Shown: piece after piece, positions 35,852 to 43,224 of the stretch
Numbering within the stretch: the stretch's first letter is position 1
Layout: each line of letters starts with the position of its first letter
Virus record (IMG/VR): IMGVR_UViG_3300045902_000324
Span: 33,463-97,462 of that record
Strand: one strand, 5' to 3'
DNA length: 64,000 nt
Source of the DNA: a virus
The notes under the pieces: model-generated
Databases searched by the model: none
The model's input: only the letters and a program-made list of their open reading frames with translations
What the model was told of the DNA's origin: nothing
Program-made: the position numbers and the translations under genes

Positions 35852-37075
35852 CTAAGGGGTTTCTGGTTCTGTCGTTGATTGCGGTTCAGGAGTTTGCTCC
35901 GGCTCCGGCGGTGCCTCATTTTCTGTGGGCACTCGTGCATCACCGGGTAACGGTTTTGCCACAGCGCCCGGTGTCTTGATTTTCAGGAATCTTTCGATCA
36001 GGTTGATTGTTGGCGGCGTGTACTCTCGATCGCCTTGCCAGTCCTGCCCGTCAATCTTGGCAACTTCGACATGAGCGTGCGGGCCAGTAGACGTACCTGC
36101 CTCCGGCGTTCCGTTGTCTGCGCCAGTGGTGCCTAGCAAAGTGCCGGGTTTCACCTCGCCATCTGGCACGTCAATCGTCTTCATGTGGCACACCTGCACC
36201 ATGTGCCCGCCTTCTTTCGGGAGCAGCAGCAAGACTTGTCCACATCCTCCTGTCTCAGCCGGGGTGCGAGTCTTTGCAGTGCCCGCAAATGGCATGAAAA
36301 TTTGAAAGCTTCCGCCGATGTCCACACCGTTGTGCATTGACGGCTGACCCGTCACAGGGTGCGTTCCCCGAAATCGCATGGTGTCCGTCACCTTCAACAC
36401 ACCTTGAGGCGAGTTGAAATCGATCAGCGACTCAACGCGAGTACCTTTGAAAGGATCGCCCGTGAATCCATCCGCAATGACATCGACTATGGCGTTCGAC
36501 GTATCGACTGGCACTGTGGCAATCCCCTGCACCAGCGGATACAGTACGCGCAGCCACAACGTCAGAATGACGATCGCCATCAGCATGTGCCGCATCAGCA
36601 CAAACTTTGACATGTAGCGCTTTTTGTTGACGAGCGCTTCAACCAACGTCTCCACCCAGGCGACAGACTCTTGCAACGGAGCCTGCACTTGAGCTAGATG
36701 TGCCGCCATGCGCGACTCTATATCGTTAGCGACTCCTTCAAGGTAGTCACCTCGCCCAGCCAAACGCTTTTTCTCAAAGTGCTGACGAATAGATTGTTGT
36801 CGCGCTTTACGACGAGCCTCTTTAGCCGCAGCAGCACTTGTCTCTTCAGCAAACGTTTCCATGTCTATCCAGTCGAAGCCCACAGACTCCGCCTGGTAGT
36901 CGTCAGTGTACCAGTTGGCAGGATACTCCTCTGCTACAACTTCAGCGTCACGAACGTCTTCTGGCGCATCATCGATCTCGCGGAAATCGGTGACACGTCT
37001 TGACGTATCTTTTGGTGCGGGCGTTACTGGCTCGAACGTTACGTCCTGAATGTCTGGGGGCTTAACTTTTGGCAT
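35852..37075 (-). CDS. Membrane-anchored M23 peptidase 2
   Basis: 407 residues. Cytoplasmic N-terminal 170 residues are acidic and then Lys/Arg/Ala-rich helical (AAAAKEARRKARQQSI). A membrane helix follows near residues 172-195 (LMAIVILTLWLRVLYPLVQG). The periplasmic part carries an M23 domain: MHNGVDIG, CHMKTIDV and GPHAHVEV. The tail is Pro/Glu-rich (PEPEQTPEPQ). All zinc ligands present. Own promoter at 37100-37130. Confidence 0.87.
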   Translation of the reverse strand: MPKVKPPDIQDVTFEPVTPAPKDTSRRVTDFREIDDAPEDVRDAEVVAEEYPANWYTDDYQAESVGFDWIDMETFAEETSAAAAKEARRKARQQSIRQHFEKKRLAGRGDYLEGVANDIESRMAAHLAQVQAPLQESVAWVETLVEALVNKKRYMSKFVLMRHMLMAIVILTLWLRVLYPLVQGIATVPVDTSNAIVDVIADGFTGDPFKGTRVESLIDFNSPQGVLKVTDTMRFRGTHPVTGQPSMHNGVDIGGSFQIFMPFAGTAKTRTPAETGGCGQVLLLLPKEGGHMVQVCHMKTIDVPDGEVKPGTLLGTTGADNGTPEAGTSTGPHAHVEVAKIDGQDWQGDREYTPPTINLIERFLKIKTPGAVAKPLPGDARVPTENEAPPEPEQTPEPQSTTEPETP

Positions 37076-37099
37076 GATTATACGCGGGGCTGCTTTACA

Positions 37100-37130
37100 T
37101 ATCGTCTATCATCTACCTTAACTTTGTCAA
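37100..37130 (-). promoter_or_regulatory. Promoter, TTGACA-18-GACGATA type
   Basis: -35 at 37130-37125, -10-like GACGATA at 37106-37100. The gene at 37075 follows within about 25 bp. Confidence 0.6.
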
Positions 37131-37156
37131 GCGTAATCCGTTGAAAATATGTTGGT

Positions 37157-37762
37157 TTAGTTGAAAAACTCGAAGGACAATGACCCGTTTTCTGCCTTAA
37201 CGTCTACAATCCCAAAGCCGTCGTCCACCAGAAAACGCCACCAGTTCGCCCCAAAAATACAGTTCGGCTCACCAAGCGCCGACTGCGCTTCGATCAAGTC
37301 AGCCATCCTAAGCTGCCCGCTCTCCCACAGGTCTTTAAGCTTGGATACTTTTGCTAGAGATACTCTGGACTCGGCATTCTGAACAGAACTCTGTGGGCAG
37401 GCCAGCAGCCTGTTATCTACAGCGGGGGACATCTGCTCTGCGGTTGTCGTTTGCTCTGGTGGCACCGGGGCTGGCACATCCTCGCCCTGATAGCGGGCAA
37501 TCGCACCACTCGCCTCTCCTGCCACTTTGCCACCAAACTCACCTAGCGCTTCATGGGCGGGTTTTGAGTTTTCATAATCGAAATCCTTCCCGTCAGCCGC
37601 CTGCACACCACTCTTTCCAATGGCAAGCAAAAACTTAAACGTTGGGGCGAGGTTGAACTTGCCGGGTGCCTGCGTCAACTCTCCTCCTACCCACCCTGCT
37701 ACGCCGATCAGAATGGCGATCGTCATGGCACCCACAAACCAATCATGTACTCGTCCTAACAT
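37157..37762 (-). CDS. Membrane protein of unknown function
   Basis: 201 residues from ATG 37762 with GAGGTGA upstream. A single N-terminal membrane helix (AMTIAILIGVAGWVGG, residues 12-27) and a periplasmic domain with three Cys, including LACPQSSVQ and PNCIFGANWWRF. Two Cys could form a disulfide. Between the peptidases and the other membrane genes of the operon. No family recognised. Confidence 0.6.
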   Translation of the reverse strand: MLGRVHDWFVGAMTIAILIGVAGWVGGELTQAPGKFNLAPTFKFLLAIGKSGVQAADGKDFDYENSKPAHEALGEFGGKVAGEASGAIARYQGEDVPAPVPPEQTTTAEQMSPAVDNRLLACPQSSVQNAESRVSLAKVSKLKDLWESGQLRMADLIEAQSALGEPNCIFGANWWRFLVDDGFGIVDVKAENGSLSFEFFN

Positions 37763-37816
37763 CTCTCACCTCTGTGGAAATCGAGTGGGCTGAAGACAGC
37801 CCATTTACTGTACGGC

Positions 37817-38182
37817 TTACGGCAGCGGAGCGGGATCGACTGGTGCTGGGAATAGCATGGGAGGCGCAACAATTGTGGCACCTGGCGGCTGAGCCTCCGG
37901 CAGCGGTGTTCCATCAGCGTTGGCAGCACCATCAAAGTTCGACGGGAGCAGGTTCAGCATCCGATGCACGAAGCATCCGATACTGCGGGCGTAGGAATCC
38001 TCGTTCAGGAAGTTGTGAGCGACCTGGCAGTTCCTACCCTGAACGCCCATCGCGGTATAGGTGATGATGCCACCGCCGGCCAACACCAGCAACGCGCAGA
38101 AGACACCTGCTGGTGTAAATCCGACGTTATCCCATAGGAAGTTGAAAACGTCACTGAATCCTACATTCTTGTTGTCGCGCAT
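37817..38182 (-). CDS. Small membrane protein
   Basis: 121 residues from ATG 38182, preceded by AAGGAG. One membrane helix (GVFCALLVLAGGGIITYT, residues 27-44), then a periplasmic segment with two Cys (GRNCQVAH, SIGCFVHRM) and a Pro-rich tail. Function unknown. Confidence 0.6.
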   Translation of the reverse strand: MRDNKNVGFSDVFNFLWDNVGFTPAGVFCALLVLAGGGIITYTAMGVQGRNCQVAHNFLNEDSYARSIGCFVHRMLNLLPSNFDGAANADGTPLPEAQPPGATIVAPPMLFPAPVDPAPLP

Positions 38183-38215
38183 CGATCTCTCTCCTTAGAT
38201 TTACAACTTTGAAAC

Positions 38216-39793
38216 TTACGCAGCCCAGGCTTGCTGAGTGTGCGTACGAGCGGTCATGTATGCTGCATCGCCGGGGGCAACGTCGAAGATCACCCGGATT
38301 GCCTTGTCTTGATGTAGCCCGTTGGACTGACACCAGGACAAGCGATCGCGCAGCACACCAAGGTCAAACGGTCGGTCAGGCGATAGCACAGACCATGTGG
38401 ACACTTCAGCCAGTTGCTCAGGGGTCAGCCCACGCAGCTTGGCTGCACGCTCCGGTGATAGCGTTACCGCTGGTGCTGCGACTGGAGCAGTGGCAACGGG
38501 ATCCGTCATCAACCCGGCTTTCTTTGCCAGCGTCAACGCCCTCTCGTTCTCGGAGCCAAACACTCCGATTTCTGGGTGAGCGTTTTTCAACGCCCACATC
38601 TTGCCGAACACGGCACCCATCTGCTTCGGCGTGATGTCTAGCGCTGTTGGAATCAGACCAACTGTGTCTGGTTGCAAGAAGAAGACACCCTCTGGGCGAC
38701 GGCTGTCTTCCAGCAAGTCTTCCAACAGTTCAGCAGTCTCTTCTGTGGCCGCCATCCACCCATTGCCGCGCAGCGTGTCTAGTGCGGTCTTGCCTTGAAC
38801 CCAGAACGTGAGAGCGGAACGGGCAGGGGCATCCTTGACGTAGAGCGCTTCCACAGTTGGGCTGGTCGCCCCGATCACTGAACCGACTTTTAGGCTGTGC
38901 CCAGACACGGCGATCGCGTTGAGAACCGTATCCATAGCAGCGGCTTCCTGCTTGTTCAACACGCTGCTTAGCTTGACAGCGGAATAGTCTTCGATGACTA
39001 ACCATAGTTCTGGCTGCTCACCCAGTTCCGCCACGCTCATCTGGTGTCGAGCCTTTAACACATCACCCACCAGCTTTACAGCAGACGCGACTGACGCATG
39101 TGGACGGACTACGCCGGGGACGCGCTGCAACAGTGATTCTCGCTGGCTGATGAGGATTGGGATAGCGCGGTCTGCGATCGCCGTTGTGAGGGCAGAAATG
39201 ACGCCGTTGCGGACATCGCGCTCACCGAGCACAACCACACCGCTAGGTTTTTCCGTCGCTTCCTCGAATGCGCCATAGATCGTTGCTACATCATCGATAC
39301 CGGAGTTCTCTACTACGTCATCCATCGGACTGGCGACATAGCTTGAGTACGATGCTTCAAAATTCGAGATCGGCGGCTGCGTGTACGTGACTGGCTGAGG
39401 ATCTGTGTCAAGTGACGCAAGCGCAGCATCCTGAGAAACTACCGGGGCCTGTTGTCTGACCACGATTGGGGCAGGCGTCTGCACTGGGACTACAGTGTCT
39501 TCTTCTTCCTCATCGAATACCTGACTCGTAGAAAAGTCAAGCGCTATACGCACAGTAGCACCAACTGCCATCAGCGAAACCAACGTCATCAACCACCACA
39601 GAGGGGTTCGCTTTGCGTAGACCTCGAAGCCCTGCACGGGCTGCCCCGCTTCGTTGGTGCGCGTGGACTGGCGAATCTGAGCATCGGAGTACAGGGTGGC
39701 TCCGTAGAGCAGGAGCAGGGATGATGCGCTCAGTGCTGCGGCCTGTAACATCTCGTCTAGCGACCAAGTTTTCTTGACGTTTAATTCGATCAT
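38216..39793 (-). CDS. Two-helix membrane protein with a large cytoplasmic domain
   Basis: 525 residues, start overlapping the upstream stop (ATGA). Two membrane helices near residues 15-35 and 65-87 enclose a short loop, an arrangement common in coupling-protein-type ATPases. The cytoplasmic domain begins with an acidic stretch (FDEEEEDTVVP). Near residue 188 is VVVLGERDVRNGVISAL, where a Walker A would sit in HerA/FtsK folds, but the GK(S/T) signature is missing. LWLVIEDYSAV is a Walker B-like strand. It might be a degenerate, non-hydrolysing ATPase relative. That is a weak inference. Confidence 0.6.
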   Translation of the reverse strand: MIELNVKKTWSLDEMLQAAALSASSLLLLYGATLYSDAQIRQSTRTNEAGQPVQGFEVYAKRTPLWWLMTLVSLMAVGATVRIALDFSTSQVFDEEEEDTVVPVQTPAPIVVRQQAPVVSQDAALASLDTDPQPVTYTQPPISNFEASYSSYVASPMDDVVENSGIDDVATIYGAFEEATEKPSGVVVLGERDVRNGVISALTTAIADRAIPILISQRESLLQRVPGVVRPHASVASAVKLVGDVLKARHQMSVAELGEQPELWLVIEDYSAVKLSSVLNKQEAAAMDTVLNAIAVSGHSLKVGSVIGATSPTVEALYVKDAPARSALTFWVQGKTALDTLRGNGWMAATEETAELLEDLLEDSRRPEGVFFLQPDTVGLIPTALDITPKQMGAVFGKMWALKNAHPEIGVFGSENERALTLAKKAGLMTDPVATAPVAAPAVTLSPERAAKLRGLTPEQLAEVSTWSVLSPDRPFDLGVLRDRLSWCQSNGLHQDKAIRVIFDVAPGDAAYMTARTHTQQAWAA

Positions 39794-40566
39794 TGGGCAC
39801 CCCCTGGCGCTCGGTTTACCAATTTCTGTGCAGCCTGCACTGTTGCTGCGAGACTAGCATTATATGCGTCGCTTTGGACTTGCCCGGTGCGGGCTTTCGG
39901 CGTACGTGTGGACGATGCGTTCGACCAATCCTGCAAAGCAGCCAGTACATCCAAGAAATTTCCTTCCGCAGCCCGAAACCGACTTGCGGTGTCTGCGTCA
40001 ACCCGAATCGCTTCTACCGTGGGCAGAGAAATCTGAACTTCGACTGGAGCACCCTGGTTAGCGGCCTCTACCTTATTCTGATACTCCGCCATCGTTGTCG
40101 CGTTCGGCTGCATCTGATACTTGGTGCTTGACTGGATAGCGACAGACCATGCGGTCAACTGCTCCATCAGGTAATGCCCCTCGGTTGGGTACAGATTTGA
40201 GTTCATGCGTGATTCTTCGCGGGCACGATCCAGCCACAGCTCGACCCGTCCTGTACGTACGTGCTGACCGATCAGTGCGGACTGAGTGCGGAAGTATCCG
40301 GCTGCACCAACAAACGTGGTGAACGCCTCCTGGTCTGCTGAGGCTTCAAGCGCGGCTGGCGTTTCACTTGCCGTTTTGTCAGTCGCCGCAGGCTGCAATA
40401 ACTGAGCCGCCTGAACAAACTCGCGCTTCTCGTGAACGAATAGGAATCCGGTGACTCCGCGCACCAGCAGCATAAACGTAACCAACCCACCGCCCAGGGC
40501 AGCCACAAACAGCAACCTCTGTAGGTGCTTTGCTCTGGGCTTTTCTTCAACGTTCGCATTAATCAT
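39790..40566 (-). CDS. Single-pass membrane protein
   Basis: 258 residues. A membrane helix at about residues 16-38 (RLLFVAALGGGLVTFMLLVR) and a helical periplasmic domain (EAANQ, TASRFRAAEGNFLDVLAAL). Coupled to both neighbours by overlapping start and stop codons. Unknown function, probably part of the same envelope complex as the flanking membrane proteins. Confidence 0.6.
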   Translation of the reverse strand: MINANVEEKPRAKHLQRLLFVAALGGGLVTFMLLVRGVTGFLFVHEKREFVQAAQLLQPAATDKTASETPAALEASADQEAFTTFVGAAGYFRTQSALIGQHVRTGRVELWLDRAREESRMNSNLYPTEGHYLMEQLTAWSVAIQSSTKYQMQPNATTMAEYQNKVEAANQGAPVEVQISLPTVEAIRVDADTASRFRAAEGNFLDVLAALQDWSNASSTRTPKARTGQVQSDAYNASLAATVQAAQKLVNRAPGGAQ

Positions 40567-40864
40567 CGACCTTCTCCCTCAACTGATAAAGGGCTACTAA
40601 TCCTGCTTGATCTTGTGACTTGGAGTATTCCGCCTCCAACAGTCTGAACTTATCCTCAAAGACTCTGTGGGCGGCGGACGCTTGCTCCTTTCGTGCGATC
40701 GCCGTGGTTGCTGCGCCTGCTGCCGCCCCTGCCGCTGCCCCAGTGCCGACCAGTACGAACCGTAGCGTGCTCTGAAACTGTGACTGCAATCCTAACTGGA
40801 GGCAGGCTACGAAGCTTAGGAACCCAACCACACCGCCCGCCGCCATTCCCACAATCGTCTTCAT
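40559..40864 (-). CDS. Small membrane protein with Gly/Ala-rich helices
   Basis: 101 residues, two predicted membrane helices (GMAAGGVVGFLSFVACL and FVLVGTGAAAGAAAGAAT) followed by a charged helix (EDKFRLLEAEYSKS). Start overlaps the upstream stop (ATGA). No family recognised. Confidence 0.6.
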   Translation of the reverse strand: MKTIVGMAAGGVVGFLSFVACLQLGLQSQFQSTLRFVLVGTGAAAGAAAGAATTAIARKEQASAAHRVFEDKFRLLEAEYSKSQDQAGLVALYQLREKVDD

Positions 40865-41052
40865 CTCGCATTTCCTCTCTGCGTCATCAATCCAACAGCG
40901 CCGCCAGCAATCAACCCGAACATGAATGCAGCAGACCGAGCACTATCAATCTGACTCTCTTTGACCTGATTGCTTTTGTTGGTGGACACAGACACTATCA
41001 ATGCGGAAATGACTATTAAAAAACCCAGTGCAGTGCCTACTAAAAATTTCAT
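40861..41052 (-). CDS. Small membrane protein
   Basis: 63 residues with two hydrophobic helices (FLVGTALGFLIVISALIVSV and FMFGLIAGGAVGLM). ATGA coupling to both the upstream ParR-like and downstream genes. Function unknown. Confidence 0.6.
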   Translation of the reverse strand: MKFLVGTALGFLIVISALIVSVSTNKSNQVKESQIDSARSAAFMFGLIAGGAVGLMTQRGNAR

Positions 41053-41363
41053 TCCCAGTCCTCCAGGGCAACGCCTTTAAGCACGCTATCCACAGATACA
41101 ATCGGGGCTGTGAAAACTTCCTCAACGATATCACCCGGTTCTTCTGTCTGGGGGGCAACCCTATTAGCCGCCTGCACTCTGCTCTTTGCTGCTGCGATCG
41201 CTGCGGGCAACGTAGCGTTCAGATGTCCCATCAGAGCGTGGTTGTGGGGCACTTGAAACCCGCGCTCTCTAGATAGGATTTTTACGTACTCGTCTAGCAA
41301 TCGCTTTACATCGGGGCTGGTAATACGATACCGAGCCAGAATTGTTTCGTTACTACCAGCCAT
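41049..41363 (-). CDS. ParR-like partner of the actin homologue
   Basis: About 104 residues; start GTG 41366 or ATG 41363, directly after the parM stop. The first 70 residues are helical and basic (RYRITSPDVKRLLDEYVKIL, then HLNATLPAAIAAAKSRV); the C-terminal 30 are acidic and end in EDWE. Size, position and the DNA-binding-like N-terminus with acidic tail fit ParR-type adaptors that link the filament to the centromere. No sequence match can be claimed by eye. Confidence 0.45.
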   Translation of the reverse strand: MAGSNETILARYRITSPDVKRLLDEYVKILSRERGFQVPHNHALMGHLNATLPAAIAAAKSRVQAANRVAPQTEEPGDIVEEVFTAPIVSVDSVLKGVALEDWE

Positions 41364-41366
41364 CAC

Positions 41367-42530
41367 CTATACCAACGCAAAGTACGGAACTTGACGCGCT
41401 CTCCCGGAAAGTTCGACCTCTTTCACGGGTAGTCCTACCTGGACTAAAAACGCTTCGTCCATCAGCCGAGCAGCCCCCTTAACGTTTGCTGTCTCCGGTT
41501 CATCCAGTGACACAAAGTTGAACCCTGTCTGGTTGAGCGCGGCGATCGCAGGGGCGAAATAATGGGAGCCACCGCCTAGCGTGAGCGTCCTGGCTCTCTC
41601 GCTACCCCAGTCAGCAGCAACTTCTGAATAAAGCGATGCGACCTGCATTGCCCAGTTACGCCGTGCTTTGGCTACAAACTCATCGAAGTGGATCGGGACA
41701 TCAGCGTTCGCTGAGCCATAAACGTATCGAGTACCCTTGGTAGCTTTTGTGGACTTCATGCCGTTTAGCAACCCGTCCAAAATCAGACCCGTGTCGAATG
41801 TTCCGCCTGGGAACATGCCAGCAGCTTTCATTTGCTGTCCGATTGCTTTGCCCAGGCTGTGAACGCCACCACGGGGTGAGTTGATTCGGGCACCTGGCAG
41901 CGGGCCACGGGAACCGACCACAGCGGTGATTGCGCTCAGACCGCCGATGTCCAAGTACGCATTCTTTTCTTTGGGGTTCATCACGCCCAAGCCGACTGCT
42001 TCGTAGTAGCCTGCCAGTCCTTCTGGCATCAGCACCAGCGAGTCCGGGCGAATCAGCACGTCCAGGCTGATCCCGTTGCGAACAACGTAGTGATGTCCAG
42101 TTAGCGCGGACTGGTAAGCCTTCAAAACTTCAGCGCTTGGGTCTGGGTGGAGAACCACCATCTCAACTACTTCGTAAGAAGTCGTCGAATCCATGTCAAG
42201 CATTCCAAGCGTGAAGAACAAGGCGCTACTGATTTTTCCAGCGCCGTTGCTGGTGTCGAGTTTGAACACTGGCAAGCGGGAATCAAAATCGTATGCACCC
42301 TCGCCAACCACAACGGTCTGCCCACCCCATAGCGTCTCTGATGGGCCGCCAGTGATATCCAAGTATGCCGAGGCTGGGGCGATCGCCACATGTGGAACCT
42401 CATAGCCAGGAAAGGCTACGAGCGAGTGAAACACGCGCTCAAGCACTTCACCAGTAGACATGTTATCAACGCGAACCAGAGTGCTTCTATTCCCAAAATC
42501 ACAGATGACTTTAATTTTTTCAGGCACCAC
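41367..42530 (-). CDS. parM: Actin-like plasmid segregation protein (ParM/StbA type)
   Basis: 387 residues from GTG 42530, with AAGGAG nine bases upstream; the frame upstream is open but crosses the promoter. Nucleotide-binding motifs of the actin fold: CDFGNRSTLV (phosphate 1), AYLDIGGLSAI (phosphate 2) and LTLGGGSHYF (adenosine). VVGEGAYDF and GLAGYYEAVG are also seen in ParM/StbA and Alp proteins. Such proteins form filaments that segregate plasmids or position phage DNA. Upstream direct repeats and the downstream ParR-like gene complete a type II partition layout. It heads the 33-42 kb operon. Confidence 0.85.
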   Translation of the reverse strand: MVPEKIKVICDFGNRSTLVRVDNMSTGEVLERVFHSLVAFPGYEVPHVAIAPASAYLDITGGPSETLWGGQTVVVGEGAYDFDSRLPVFKLDTSNGAGKISSALFFTLGMLDMDSTTSYEVVEMVVLHPDPSAEVLKAYQSALTGHHYVVRNGISLDVLIRPDSLVLMPEGLAGYYEAVGLGVMNPKEKNAYLDIGGLSAITAVVGSRGPLPGARINSPRGGVHSLGKAIGQQMKAAGMFPGGTFDTGLILDGLLNGMKSTKATKGTRYVYGSANADVPIHFDEFVAKARRNWAMQVASLYSEVAADWGSERARTLTLGGGSHYFAPAIAALNQTGFNFVSLDEPETANVKGAARLMDEAFLVQVGLPVKEVELSGRARQVPYFALV

Positions 42531-42552
42531 TGTGCTTTTCTCCTTAAAATTT

Positions 42553-42591
42553 TTGTCTGGTTCCAGGTGTGTCTTGTCCGGTTCCAGGTGT
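42553..42591. repeat. Two 18-bp direct repeats, 21-bp period, candidate parC/operator
   Basis: TTGTCYGGTTCCAGGTGT occurs at 42553-42570 and 42574-42591 with one mismatch. The 21-bp period is two helical turns. The repeats lie between the promoter and the parM start, where ParR-type proteins bind in type II partition systems. Confidence 0.7.
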
Positions 42592-42598
42592 CTTACAT

Positions 42599-42628
42599 AG
42601 TCGTAACGCTTTATCGTTAGTTTGTCAA
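42599..42628 (-). promoter_or_regulatory. Promoter of the parM operon, TTGACA-17-TACGACT
   Basis: -35 at 42628-42623, -10 at 42605-42599, spacer 17. Transcription would start next to the two direct repeats. Confidence 0.7.
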
Positions 42629-42672
42629 GCGTTTCTCTATAAATAGTGAAAATCTGTGGGCTTTTCTGCTTT

Positions 42673-43224
42673 TCAGCCTGTGAAGAGATACCATCCGTTT
42701 TGTGCGGCGTCTTCTGCAACACGCTTGAGCTGTGCGATAACTTCTGCATTAACGCGCCCGGTTCGTTCCACATACCAGCCGTCTGGCAAGTGTATCGACA
42801 ACACAATTGATCTGCCGCCCGATGGCACCGAGGCTTTTACGAGAAATGTCAGCTCTGGGTGCTGGATTGCACCAAGCCCCCCTACTAGGTTTATCCGAAC
42901 GCCGTGGGGCGAGTGCTTGGCGGGAGTATCCAGTTGAATACGTAGCTTGTACTCATCCGAACAGAAAAACACGGGGTTGCCGTTGGCAATCTTGACAATT
43001 TCTCCAAGCGGCTCAAACGCCTCTTGTAGAGCCTCGGTCAACCACGACAAGAACATCAACATCCCTTTTGGCGGTTTGGCGTATGCGGAATTTCGACCAG
43101 GGATTATCCGGGTCGGGTTTTTCTTGCTATCAATCTGAATCACATCCTTCACCAAAGACAAAAAGACACCATCGAAAAACGATAGTGCCTCAATTCTATG
43201 GCGAAACTTGTACAACTTGCACAA
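42673..43224 (-). CDS. Hypothetical protein
   Basis: Up to 183 residues. The first possible start, TTG 43224, overlaps the helicase stop as TAATTG; internal starts are possible. GRNSAYAKPPKGMLMFLSW, a helix EALQEAF and a beta-rich C-terminal half ending GWYVERTGRV...AEDAAQNGWYLFTG. Downstream of the helicase in the same direction. No family recognised. Confidence 0.5.
   Translation of the reverse strand: MCKLYKFRHRIEALSFFDGVFLSLVKDVIQIDSKKNPTRIIPGRNSAYAKPPKGMLMFLSWLTEALQEAFEPLGEIVKIANGNPVFFCSDEYKLRIQLDTPAKHSPHGVRINLVGGLGAIQHPELTFLVKASVPSGGRSIVLSIHLPDGWYVERTGRVNAEVIAQLKRVAEDAAQNGWYLFTG

Noticed and set aside
38216-39793. TraD/FtsK-type coupling ATPase
   Set aside because: Membrane layout and a Walker B-like strand suggest it, but no GK(S/T) Walker A exists, so an ATPase call is not supported.
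42531-42806. N-terminal extension of the ParM frame
   Set aside because: It would translate the promoter and the direct repeats; a ribosome site sits at GTG 42530.
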